Below are positions 49,640 to 61,731 of a stretch of DNA of 64,000 nt, piece after piece (the first letter of the stretch is position 1; each line of letters opens with the position of its first letter). This DNA is from Euptelea pleiosperma (taxonomy: Eukaryota; Streptophyta; Magnoliopsida; Ranunculales; Eupteleaceae), in NCBI GenBank assembly GCA_035048495.1, contig CM068544.1:16114138-16178137 (forward strand), read 5' to 3'. A program made the position numbers and the translations under genes. The notes beneath the pieces were generated by a model. It was not told the origin of the DNA, did not search any database, and saw only the letters and a list, made by a program, of their open reading frames with translations.

Positions 49640-50660
49640 CAATCTTGGTGGGACCAACCATCTCTCAATTGGCTCTTCAAAGTGAAAATCTAGGGTCAGA
49701 CGTTTGTGTATTTTTAAAAGTTACACAAATGTATGGGGCTAACTTTCCTTGATCTGCTCCTAATTTTTTATCCAACGGCTGAGGATGCTTTTGAATTCTA
49801 TTGCTGATATCTAGAGTTTTAAGCCACCAATGTGAGATACCCATGTATTTGGGTCATTTTGAATTCCCCGCAAATGTATGGGGTTAGGTTTGCACCCTAA
49901 AATCTTGATCAATCGCATCTAGACTCATCTGAACCTTTGATTCCAAACCCTTGATCATGCTCTGATATCTTGAAACGTGTGGACTTTCTTCCAAATCTAA
50001 ACCCATAAGTTTGGGTCGTTTTTCATTTGCCACAAACGTATGTGGTTAGTTTCTCCATTCTGATCCTTGTTTCGATCAGTCTGGACCTTCTATTCTGAGC
50101 CCATGATCAAACCTTGATTTCCTTTGATCTGCTTAATTCATGATTGATCAAATGGCATATGTTTAGCTAATTTTACATTTCCCGCAAACGTATGCCTCCA
50201 ACTTTTCAAACTGGTGGCTTGATCAGAAGATCTGATAGCCCGTATCTCCCCAACTTGATATGCCTATTCCTTGAGACTTGTGCAACTTTGCTATGAACTA
50301 GGGCAATACGTTTGTGGCATTTTTCATTGCCCACAAACGTAGAGATCTCTTTTACAGATAGTGGCCAGATCAGAAGATCTGATGGTCCACCCTCCAGCTT
50401 GATTTGAGTTTTTCTTGAAATTTGTGCAACTTTTCCCAGAACTAGGGCCAGATGTATGTGGCATTTTTCATTTCCCACAAAAGTATGCCTTTAACTCTTC
50501 TTGATTGAGGCCAGATCAGAAGATTTGATGGTCCACACACACCCACCCCACCCCCCCCCCCCCCCTGCTTGATCTAAGTTTTCCTTGAAATCTATGTGTG
50601 TTTGACTAGCGTTGACATTTCCCACAAACGTATGGGTGGTCAGAAAGGAATCCCCTCTTT
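49640..50660. repeat. Array of about seven repeats of roughly 150 bp
   Basis: CATTT(C/G)CC(A/G)CAAACGTATG-like cores occur near 49728, 49869, 50033, 50181, 50330, 50475 and 50624, a spacing of 141-164 bp. Between cores lie related stretches such as GGCCAGATCAGAAGATCTGA and CTTGA(A/G)A(C/T)TTGTGCAACTTT. A C-rich run sits at 50545-50565. Units are diverged from one another. Minus-strand ORFs across it are translations of the repeat. Confidence 0.7.
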
Positions 50661-50831
50661 GATTCTACCTTTGACCCTCTAGCTAACTTGCTTTGACTTT
50701 GTTCTGTAGGCTTCAATTGCGTCCCTTGGTTGTAATTTTCGAGCTTGACCATATTTCACCTCTAATACAGTGATTGGAACTGTTGTTCATGGTCACTCCC
50801 AAAATATTTTGGCAAATACTACCGTCCTTAA

Positions 50832-51056
50832 TTATTGCTGAATATTCTGCTGGTGGGGTAACTGTTGTTCCGGTGTTGGTGGGAGTGGACAATCCTTTTG
50901 AATATGTCCTGACTGACCATAATTATAACAATTACGCTGGTCTTGTTGCTGCAGCGGATGTCCAACTGGATGTTGAGGATTCGTCTTTTGCTTCTTGTTG
51001 TTTGGAGTTCCTTCCTTGGTCTTGCCTCTATACTCTGACTTTCTTGGCCTCGTCAA
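50832..51056 (-). pseudogene. Ty3/gypsy gag zinc-knuckle fragment
   Basis: RPRKSEYRGKTKEGTPNNKK and then CYNYGQSGHIQKDCPLPP. The knuckle CX2CX4HX4C has its second Cys changed to Tyr. The basic, Gln-rich surroundings and knuckle are typical of gypsy gag C-termini. No protease follows on the left, where the 150-bp array begins, so this is a small scrap. 51057-51474 shows no further domain. Confidence 0.6.
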
Positions 51057-52113
51057 GCTCTTGCTAGCTCCATTATCACGGCCATTTCCACTATGTTTAT
51101 GTAGGTATTGTAGGGAAAAAATATCTGATCAATCCCACACAATCTTTGAGGAAATGTCTAACTCTTATCTCAAGGTGGATCTAGTGATTGATTAAATCTT
51201 GAGATTCTGGATTGGATCTCCTTCCTTTTCGCAGATAACCAATTGATTACCTCCAATGGTTGTGGTGGGGTACCTGTCAAAAACACTCCAACAATCTAGT
51301 TAGTTTTTTTATAGATTGATACATAGAACACTTGAATGATGGATGAAAGAAAGAAAAAAAAACTCCACTCGAAATCTCTGTTCTTTTGGTTTTTGATTGA
51401 TATTTCCTCTTTCTTAATGTTCAGACTAGGTTGATATATATATAGCTTTCAGATGATTTGTCCTCCCCTATTTTTGTTAGAGAATTGTACAACGGAGTAA
51501 AATTCCACCGGTCCATTCTCTTTAACTTAATATACCTAAAAGGGGGAGAGGGGGAGGGGGGGGGGTTGATTAGGTATTTAAAATTAATTATACCTACACA
51601 GTTTTACTGGTCGATGATAAGGGCATAAAATCGCATGCCTTGGTTGTTTGATAAATGATTATCATAACCGACTTAAATTAAATATACCTCCGTGGTATAT
51701 TATCTTTTTGTCGTTTGATCTAATCAAGATAGATTGCGGAATACAAACAAACAATCACACAAGACAAAAGATTTTTACGTGGAAACCTTAGCTAAGGAAA
51801 AACCACGGAACCTTAATTGAAAAGTTAAACGAAACAAAGGTTACCTACGCAGCACCGTTGCAAATACAGCTTCCAACCTTCGCCAAGACCTACTGTTGAT
51901 GCGTCCACGTCCTCTAAATCAATGCCACGAATCTACGCGTGCCCTTCCAGCCAAGAAACCTTATCCGCTTGTTCAGTTTGGTACACCCCAAACCTACCGT
52001 CGATCGGCTCCTCTGATTTTAATTCTCAACACTCCCGCCTTTGCAGAAGGTGAAAGATTCAGTACACCCTGAACCCTAAGTTGCTCAAAAGGTGTTGACT
52101 CACACTAGTACAT

Positions 52114-55100
52114 TGATATTCACTTAAAAGTGCGTATTTTCTACTATTATCCTCTAAGTGTTATCACTCTCCTATGTAAAATTACTTTATTTATCTACTT
52201 TTCTACGTAAGAGTGTCTTCCATTACGTAGAACACACTTTTCTGGATGAAAAGGTATATTTACATGCAGAAAAATATATTTCTGGAAGTCTAGATATGAA
52301 GCCATTCTGATTAAGTCTCATTACGCTCTTCTTCTGTCGCAGGAAACTCCGATTGGATGATTCTCGAGACTTGTGGGCCCACAATCAACCATAGAAGCTC
52401 ATAATCAAAGCTTAAAGAGCCAACGAGCTATGTTTAGAAGATATGAGCCTATTATGGGCTGAACAAGAGAATCGAAGAGCCAGCCCAAAGAACTAAGAGA
52501 GATGGAGAGCCGATGACCAAGAGACGAACCAAAGCAGTCGAAGCCACATGAAATGAGAAGAAAATGATAATCTGCTCTACTGGCGAAGCCCGAGAAGAGA
52601 ACATATTGAAAACTAGGGTTTAGGACCCTCCGCCAGCACTTTTCTCCCTACTATCTGACATTTTCTCTCTCATCTCTCTTAATTCTCACTCCTAACACTC
52701 TTTTCTCTCTCCTTTCTCTTTCATCTCTCAAAAATCTCACATCCGACCCTTAGATCTTCTCATCCCACCATTAGATCCCCAAATCGACCATCCGATCCCC
52801 CTTTCCATGATCTGACAGCCACAACTCACCATCCGATTCTAAGATTGATCATCCTAATCCTCAAATCTTCATCGTATAACCTCTAATCTAACTCTATCCC
52901 ATCTCACATGGCTTTCCCACCGTGAGATCTTCCATCAGACCTCTAGATCATCCATCGAACCGTGGGATCTCTCCAAATCCTACGGTTCACAAATTCTCAA
53001 GCCCCACTCTGACCTAGGCACCCATTGACTCTCTCTCATCATCAATCTTTGGATCTCTCATCCAACGACCTACTATCGCCAAACGATCACACCCATTCGC
53101 CAGGCGATCACAACATGCTTTCTCACATCTCAATCTAATGGTCTAGGACAATTTCTCTCTCTAACCCTCACATTTTCGCTCTCCTCACTCTCCTATCTCC
53201 TCGTAGGCCCACATCTTTAGTGATGGAGAAACCCACGACAAGGCCTCTAAGTCCAAGCCCAATTAACCAAAAAAAAGAAATAGAAACATGAAAGAGAAAT
53301 CGTGGGTTTCTCTCCCACGTTAACTTTTTCCCTCCCTTCTTCCACATCCATCACTTCTGCCCCTCCATCCAACGGTCATCAAGAGCCTCCCTTTTTGTTT
53401 AAAAATGGAGGACAAACCCTAAAGGGGAGGTCTTTTTCCATAAACCCTAATCTAATCCTTCTTCTTCTTCTTTTTTTTAGGTTTTTCTCCTTGCTGTTGC
53501 TGCCTTTGTCCAAGCCGTTGCTACTGCCATCAAAGTGCAGGTCCAGCAACGCCTCCCTCAGAGCTTGCTGCCCTCCACAACCTGCTACTACATTCCACGT
53601 CGCAGGTGGCTCCACCACCGTCCACCTACACTCCCACAAACCAGCAAGATCGCCTCCAACATTGTTACCTCCATCAAAGGTGATCTCTCCATCTCACCTG
53701 CGAAAAATGGCAAGGATGCCTGCTCTCCACCATCTTCTCCAGGCTGTTTCTCAACTGTTGCAGCCTGTACCATCAAGGAGCACGCCTACTCCTCCTTCTC
53801 GATGTCGCCTTCACCTCCCTGGTGTTGCAGGCCAGCAACACCAACACCCAGCACCGTCATCTCCAACTTCTTCTCTCTCCCAAAAAAAAAAAACGAAAAA
53901 AAGAAACAAACTCTGCAACCCTCCGAAAGAAAGAAATAAAAAAGGGAAAGAGGGAGAAGAGGAAGCCGGCGTCCATCTCCCTGTTGCTGCACCATTCACT
54001 CCGCCAACCTAAAGGCTGGCCGGACTGGTTTTTCTCCATCGGACAGATCTGTACCTGCAACGTGAGCGCCTCTCACTTGTTGCACCTACGAGCCACCACT
54101 GTTATCTTGCTGGCCATTCTCTAAGCTAGCAACCTTCCTTAGACTGGTGTGTGCATTCTTCTCAAGGGTTGCTGGAGTTGCAACCTGCAACTCCGGCAAC
54201 CTCCATTAACGCCGGCAATCAGTCTTCACAACCTGCCACCAACTCTAGCCTTTCTTCTCCAAGAAAACCTACAGCCACAACCTTCACTACCCTACCACCA
54301 CCGATCCAGCAACCTTCACCTGTAATGCCTCTCCACCGTCTTGTCCAGCCAGATCTCCGAGCAACACCGCCTGCATCAACTTCACCAGCAACTTCGATGG
54401 GTTTTTTTTGAAAACCTTCAACAGGTTCGGGATCCTCTTCCATCTTCCCTTCCTTGACTGTGGTTCTCAAGGGACTCTTCCAGATCGTGTACCTCCTTCC
54501 ACCATGCTCCACCGCCCACAGATTGTTGCAAGCTTCCTCTTTGCTCCACCCTCTCAAGCGCTTTCTTCTTACAAGAACCCATAGTTCTTCCTCCATGGGA
54601 GCCGAACCAGCAAGATCCCACGCTCCACCATTGCCATGCACACTCCAATCTTTTTCATCATTGGCTGAACCGAACCCACTCTCCAAGGTGAGTTGCTTAA
54701 GGTAGTTTCTCTCTCGTCTTTGGTCTCTCTCTCTAGGTTAGTTTTCTCTTCGCTTTCTCTCTCTAGAACTCTCTCTAGGCTTTGAAAATCCCCCTTTCTC
54801 TCTTTAAGTTTTCTACTTTCTCTCTTCTTCACTATCATGAGTTTCTCTCTCTAGAAACATGTTCTCTCTCTACATTATCTCTCTAAGTCTAAAATCCCCA
54901 GGCTGATCGCCTTTTTTGCACCGCCGACTCCATTCGGTGAATGCAAAAGGGTGAGTTTTTCTCTCACCTCTACCTTGTCGGCCGGTAAACGACCGAGGTG
55001 AAAAATCTCTCTCTACCTTCTTCCTCTCTCTCTAAAAGTTCTCTTTACATGCTTTCTTACATGCTTTCTAGAATAGATTTACCGCTTCATTTATTTGTCA

Positions 55101-55417
55101 TTTATTTCATGTAAGCAACAGTTTGATTAATGCAATTTGATTTTGATGATTTTAGTCTTCTCTGGATCTCATTTGGATGTGTTTTAAATCGACTCGCCCT
55201 TCTCATCTCTTCCATCATTCTCCTTTTTCTCTTGTATATTATCTGTCATTTTATGTTCTTGTTTACGCTAATCCGACTAATCCCGAGTGCGGATCGACAT
55301 TCGACACAAGCCACTGTACAAAATTGCTCATTCTACAGGTTAAAAGTCTCGGATAATTAAAAAAATGTGTTGAAGTTAGGGTTCCGTAACCAACGACGAG
55401 GAAAAACCCTACTTTCA
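52114..55417 (+). repeat. LARD left LTR (3304 bp)
   Basis: TG...CA. It contains CT-rich tracts (52650-52740, 54720-54900, 55010-55050) and Ser/Pro-rich open frames (for example 53302-54012 and the opposite-strand 54219-54686) that are not genes. The last 1.45 kb is repeated almost unchanged at 61187-62625. A hairpin GGAGTTGCA-ACC-TGCAACTCC lies at 54174-54194. Confidence 0.75.
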
Positions 55418-57900
55418 AATGGCGCCGTTGCAGCTCGGGTTGACGGGAGTGCGAAAAGGAATGAAGACGACAGAAACGGAAAGATCCGGATATTTGGAAA
55501 CTTTTTATTTGCAGATTTTTAGTCTTAATTTATTATTATTTTTAATGCCTCGGAAGGCCGGGTGCAAAGTTGTAATTGGACACCTTGAATATTACCATAT
55601 CTAGATGTGTGTTCGAGGGTTTTAGAAACCCTCGACTGAGTGCCTAACTCGCAAAAAAATCAAAAAAATGAAAAATGATAGTTTCTATTTCTGCACATTT
55701 TAGGTATTCGCATATGGGAAGATTGCATTTTTGGATACTTTCCGAATCGGGAAATTTTCATTTTTGCACGATTTCCATTCCTGTGAAATTTCAAATTGGA
55801 ATTAAGCTTATTTGGAAAGTTTCCAAATCGGACGAAATTCCATAATTAGCAATTCTTATTTTTAGAGGATTTCTAACTATGGAAGGTCCCCTTTTTGGAA
55901 GGTTTCCAACACAGGAAGAAACCCTAAATTTAGCAAGTTTTCAGATTTAGGAAACTTCTACTTTTAGAGAATTTTCCTAACTTGGAGAAACTCTTAAATT
56001 GGAAAGGTCTATTAGGGGGTTGATAGTTGTTTAGTCAACTCTCATGAATAGTAACTTTCTAATTTACCCTGCCTAATTGATTGATTGATTGCTTACCCAC
56101 CCAAGGCAGGGACATTCCAAAATAATATTCCCACACCCTAGACCCATATCATATACTAATTCGTATGTAGGATTGCGAATCTAACTACGGGTAGGGAGCG
56201 AAAGCTCACTAAGGAGGAGTCGGGCCCATGTTCATGAAGGATACCCCTCCCTACCCCGAAGAGGAGACCCCGTGGCGTGGCCCACGAGAGGTAAGTCTTT
56301 ATCCTCACCTTGAGTGCGATACAGAGCAATTTGGGTGAATCATTGCCGCTTGTCTATTTGCTTTTGCATACATATTATTCGACTTGCGTAGCGTGGCTGT
56401 TAATAATTGAACATTAATCGAGCAAACCCAGCTCTCTTATAACTGGTGGGATTTCATCACCCACCTCATCACTCCAGCTGAATTTGATCCCCAGGATCCA
56501 TCTATAATAAAAAGAATCAAGAAGTAGAGCCAATTAGATCTGTGTTCTAGGACACCCCTACACTTAATCTTTCCATACATCCTAGGTCGAATAAGTCCAT
56601 GAGCGTGAGTCCCTGTTGTCTAACACACCCATAGGTCCCTACTACTCAAGTATACCGAGCTCGCCAGTGACATCCCTGGTTCTTTGATTGGTCTGCTATT
56701 TGTTGGGTTAGGGACACGCACCAACCCTAGCTTAACCCGAGGGAACACTCTTCTTAAACACTTGACCAATTCGGTTAGTCTGAGACGTACTTAAGACAGC
56801 CGTTGTGCCGCACGTCTATCTAGGCTTCGGATTGCCTTGTTGTTGACTAGAGTTAGTACTAAAGGATTCGCTTTGAAGAGTGTATCCTAGTGAGAACCTA
56901 AGAACGACAAAGTTAGTCCGGCGGTTAACAAAATAAACCAGTGGTCCGCCCACTATCATAATCTACCATATCCCACAAACTAACAAGATAAATCTTCAAA
57001 CTTATCCTGATTTGTTTTAGGCATAGGTTTATCTTGCTTGCTCTTTGTGCATCATTTAGGATCACTACTCAAGTGTTTCCTTGCAACCTAGTCTGGGGCT
57101 TATTTATATGGGTTCAACTGCCACATTGTTTGACTCGATCTGAGAGTCCTTCAATCATCACACCCTTCATTTGCCATTGGTCTCTTACTGATGAGAGACC
57201 AGGCAGATGGATCTCATCGATCCAATCTCTAACGACTGATGATCATTTCAGTCTCACTGCATTTTATCTTGGATAGGGGTGCTTACTGTCAACCCCACTA
57301 GAGTCTGCTCCACTAAATCCATCCTCGAAACGCATTCTGTCTTCGGCTCTGCTAACCATGGTCAGAGAATCCCTTGCTAAGTCTCTTACTGATGAGAGAC
57401 CCACTACTGTTCTCCCATACCCGCTCCTCTTTATGAGTTTGCGGCTCTGCTAACAACGGCCAGAGACCCTCTCAGTCTTCACTGAGAAAGAACCTACCCG
57501 TACTACTGCTAGGTTGGGTTAGCTCGATTGGAAGCGTTCCTACTCCAACTGATGAGCTGGATGACTGATGACTCACTCAGTCTCCCTGTGCTTCAACGTG
57601 GTTGGGGGTGCCTGTCACCCCCGTCATGTCTGACTGAAGACGTAAAACTTAGCACTTTCGGAAAGACAATTCCGGTATTCCTAGAGTACATGAGTCTCAT
57701 GTATTTGTTATTACTGTTATATCTCTGGAAATGCAGGTACATTCATTCTTCCGATCATCAGGTACCACACACTGTCGAGTTTCTGCCGACCCGGTAACAT
57801 CCTCCCTGAACCTTTGCTTCATCATCACTGATTTTTTATCATTTTATGTCCCGGTCATGAGCACCGAGGACGGTGCTGTATTTTGGTTGGGGGTGGGTAT
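55418..57900. other. LARD non-coding interior
   Basis: 2.5 kb without any retroelement domain. After the PBS come A/T-rich phrases such as GGAAATTTTC / GGAAAGTTTCC repeated with variation (55680-55990). Near 57179-57200 and 57381-57401 there are two copies of GTCTCTTACTGATGAGAGAC, a short stem-loop. GGTTGGGGGTGGGT at 57886 may be the polypurine tract. Confidence 0.5.
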
Positions 57901-59187
57901 TTACCAAAACTCATGTCTTCATTTTGATATTAAAAAAAAAAAAAAATTATTTTTCTTATTTTTTTTATTTTTGAAAAATACCTTATTTCCATTAAAGGAA
58001 ATAGGGAGCTTTAAAAGGGGAAGGAGAAGGGTTCGTTTGAACCCTAATCCCCCTCTAATCTCTTCCTCTCCTTCCCCAAAACCCTTCCCCACGTTTTCCC
58101 CTCTTCTTTGGTCCCATCTTTCTCTTCTTTCCTTCATCTCCTCTTTTATCTTCTTCATCTTCTCTTTTCTTAGTTCGCCGGAGTTGCAGAACTCCGGCCA
58201 TCTGCCACCTCATTTTACCCATCTCTCCTCCATCTCCAAGCCGTTATAGCTCCACCATTCTCTACGCCCATCCATCTTTCCCACACAATTCCTCCAGCCG
58301 ATCACTCTTCACCTCAAAAACTAGACCGCCCCTCTTTTTCTCTCCGGCATTTTCACGTTGCTGCAGCACCGGTAACCTCCAGGAGATCCCCTCCATTTCT
58401 TCTATCAAGACCGACCTTGTTGCAGGTCTGTCTTTCACGCGCCTCCAGCCCACCATTAAAGCTGCCTCCACCTGCTGCTATCACGGCTTGCAGCCTTTGC
58501 AGGCTAGTTTTCTCTAGTCGGGTTCACCGATCTACACCACCGTCCACCTTGCAGCACTAGCACAACAACCTGCTGGAGAGGAATCTCCCCTTGTGCTGCC
58601 TCTCTCACCACACCGCCCCTTCATCTTCTTTTTCACATCACGGCCGGAGTTGCAGGTCTGCAACTTCGGCGTTAATGGTGTGAAGCAAAAAAAAAAAGAA
58701 AAAAAGAAGAGGAAGAAGAAGAAGAAGCGAAGGAGAGACTTTGCACCGGCCACCACCACTGCCTTGGGTCTTGTTACATTGGCCAACCCCGGTTCAACCC
58801 CACCAACTCAAACCAGCAACAACTCACAGTTTCGCCTTCCACCATCTCCACCACGTCGATCACCATACCACCAACCGTCCTTTCCTTCTTCTCATAGCAG
58901 GGGTGCGCCTCCTCTTCTCATGGCTGCACTAACTGTGCACCACCATAGCCAACCACCAACCTACCCTACAGTTGGGCTCTTCCCCTCCGTCCATGCCAAA
59001 TAGGTGCGCCTTCCTCTAAGGAAACCATCATGCCCGAACCAGTCTAGCATCTCAATCAGCACCTCCAAATGCAAAGCTGGCCAGGGTGATTTGCTACCAC
59101 TTGCTGCCAAGCCAACCATGGCCAAGCCTTTCCATCACATGGCCAATCTCACAGTAAAATTCTTAGTATGACATGTTCAAAGGTGGA

Positions 59188-59250
<63 letters not shown>

Positions 59251-59692
59251 CTCTAGATCTTTCTCCCTCTCCTTCTTCTTCTTTCTAGCTTAGTTTTATT
59301 CATTATTTTGTAGTTTCTTTCTTTTGCTTAATTTTAGTTGATAATTGTAAGGAACCTTTGATAATTAATAAGAATGATATTTTGCATTTCCTAGTTTGTT
59401 ATTGTTTATTGCGTGTGAAAAATTCTCTCTTTAAAATCGTCAAAAGAAGTTTTAAAATCGAGCATTTATCATCATTCTCACCCCTCTATTTTCCTTAGTA
59501 TCAATTTCTGATAAAAATCTATCATTTTATGTGTTCTTTACTGCACATTCCCTAATTCCGAGTGCGGATCGACATTCGACACGAATCCCTATGCTAGAAT
59601 CTCTGAATTTTGCAAGAAATCTTGGATAAATTACAAATCTTGTTGATTCTAGGGTTTCCGTAACCAACGACGCGGAAAAAAACCTACTTTCA
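57901..59692 (+). repeat. Diverged LTR-like segment inside the LARD
   Basis: Its end (AGTGCGGATCGACATTCGAC, then GTAACCAACGACGCGG and CCTACTTTCA) matches the last 150 bp of the left LTR, and a PBS-like GTGGCGCCGTTG follows. Most of the rest is diverged but shares the GCCGGAGTTGCAG...CTCCGGC hairpins. It is probably an LTR of a related subfamily. Poly-A and poly-T rich stretches flank its start (57931-57975). Confidence 0.5.
59191..59246. repeat. (CT)28 microsatellite
   Basis: 56 bp of uninterrupted CT dinucleotides followed by TTTTTCTCT. It lies in the diverged LTR-like segment. Confidence 0.95.
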
Positions 59693-60198
59693 AATGAAGT
59701 GGCGCCGTTGAGAGGGGTGCAAGACGGTGGAAGAGCACCGTTTATGATGAGAACCAGTCCGCCGGAAGTTGTAGGGCGGTGGTGCTGTGGCGGAGAATGG
59801 GGAGAATGCGCCAGCAAACAAGCACGCAAGTGGGAAGAAGAAGAAGAAGAAGGAGAAGAAAAACGGCCGGAGTTGCAAACCTACAACTCCGGCGAAGGAT
59901 GGGGAAGAAGAGGAGAAGAAAGTGGGGGGGGGGGGGAAGAAGGGAAAGGATAGGGGGAAGGAGAGGAGCATTTCTGGATGCAGCTTGGTGGAGGCGGACT
60001 GGTGCAGCAGGTGCGCACAAGGAGGTCAGTTTGAATGAAAGGCGTCACAGCCAGATGCTGGTGTTAATGGTAATGGAGGACCAACAGGAGGGGACGGCCT
60101 GTGGAGTGAAAGGGGAGACGTGAAGCGTGGGGGAGCAGAGGTCATGGTGGCGGTAATGGTGGTAGCTGTGCGGTGGTGCGTTGCTGCTGCGGGCGAGG

Positions 60199-61731
60199 TG
60201 GTGGAGCATGGTGGAAGGAGGTACACGATCTGGAAGAGTCCCTTGAGAACCACAGTCAAGGAAGGGAAGATGGAAGAGGATCCCGAACCTGTTGAAGGTT
60301 TTCAAAAAAAACCCATCGAAGTTGCTGGTGAAGTTGATGCAGGCGGTGTTGCTCGGAGATCTGGTTGGACAAGATGGTGGAGAGGCATTACAGGTGAAGG
60401 TTGCTGGATCGGTGGTGGTAGGGTGGTGAAGGTTGTGGCTGTAGGTTTTCTTGGAGAAGAAAGGCTAGAGTTGGTGGCAGGTTGTGAAGACTGATTGCCG
60501 GCGTTAATGGAGGTTGCCGGAGTTGCAGGTTGCAACTCCAGCAACCCTTGAGAAGAATGCATACACCAGTCTAAGGAAGGTTGCTGGCTTAGAGAATGGC
60601 CAGCAAGATAACAGTGGTGGCTCGTAGGTGCAACAAGTGAGAGGCGCTCACGTTGCAGGTACAGATCTGTCCGGTGGAGAAAAACCAGTCCGGCCAGCCT
60701 TTAGGTTGGCGGAGTGAATGGTGCAGCAACAGGGAGATGGACGCCGGCTTCCTCTCCTCCTTTCCTCTTCTCCCTCTTTCCCTTTTTTATTTCTTTCTTT
60801 CGGAGGGTTGCAGAGTTTCTTTCTTTTTTTTTTTTTTTTTTTTTTGGGAGAGAGAAGAAGTTGGAGATGACGGTGCTGGGTGTTGGTGTTGCGGGCCTGC
60901 AACACCAGGGAGGTGAAGGCGACATCGAGAAGGAGGAGCAGGTGTGCTCCTTGATGGTACAGGCTGCAACAGTTGAGAAGCAGCCTGGAGAAGATGGTGG
61001 AGAGCAGGCATCCTTGCCGTTTTTCGCAGGTGAGATGGAGAGATCACCTCTGACGGAGGTAACAATGTTGGAGGCGATCTTGCTGGTTTGTGGGAGTGCA
61101 GGTGGACGGTGGTGGAGCCACCTGCGACGTGGAATGTAGCAGGTTGTGGAGGGCAGCAAGCTCTGAGGGAGGCGTTGTTGGACCTGCGTCCATCTCCCTG
61201 TTGCTGCACCATTCACTCCGCCAACCTAAAGGCTGGCCGGACTGGTTTTTCTCCACCGGACAGATCTGTACCTGCAACGTGAGCGCCTCTCACTTGTTGC
61301 ACCTACGAGCCACCACTGTTATCTTGCTGGCCGTTCTCTAAGCCAGCAACCTTCCTTAGACTGGTGTGTGCATTCTTCTCAAGGGTTGCTGGAGTTGCAA
61401 CCTGCAACTCCGGCAACCTCCATTAACGCCGGCAATCAGTCTTCATAACCTGCCACCAACTCTAGCCTTTCTTCTCCAAGAAAACCTACAGCCACAACCT
61501 TCACCACCCTACCACCACCGATCCAGCAACCTTCACCTGTAATGCCTCTCCACCGTCTTGTCCAGCCAGATCTCCGAGCAACACCGCCTGCATCAACTTC
61601 ACCAGCAACTTCGATGGGTTTTTTTTGAAAACCTTCAACAGGTTCGGGATCCTTTTCCATCTTCCCTTCCTTGACTGTGGTTCTCAAGGGACTCTTCCAG
61701 ATCGTGTACCTCCTTCCACCATGCTCCACCG
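60199..61731. repeat. Inverted duplication of LTR sequence (545-bp arms)
   Basis: Arm 1 (60199-60743) and arm 2 (61187-61731) are near-identical inverse copies separated by 443 bp, which itself is an inverse copy of left-LTR positions about 53537-53969. Proof by translation: the same protein block (GGRRYTIWKSPLRTTVKEG and following residues) is on the minus strand at 54219-54686 and 61436-61903 but on the plus strand at 60120-60494. Arms this alike imply a recent event or an assembly error. Confidence 0.85.

Noticed and set aside
53302..54012. 236-codon Ser/Pro-rich ORF
   Set aside because: Lies entirely within the 3.3-kb LTR; the matching LTR copies have different frames, and opposite-strand frames are equally open.
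57179..57401. CTGATGAG looked like the core of a hammerhead ribozyme (as in retrozymes)
   Set aside because: The required GAAA box and the three helices are not found at the right spacing; CTGATGAG here is the loop and stem of a simple hairpin.
60120..61216. Several ORFs of 80-170 codons on both strands
   Set aside because: All are shadows of the duplicated and inverted LTR sequence and appear two or three times in different orientation.
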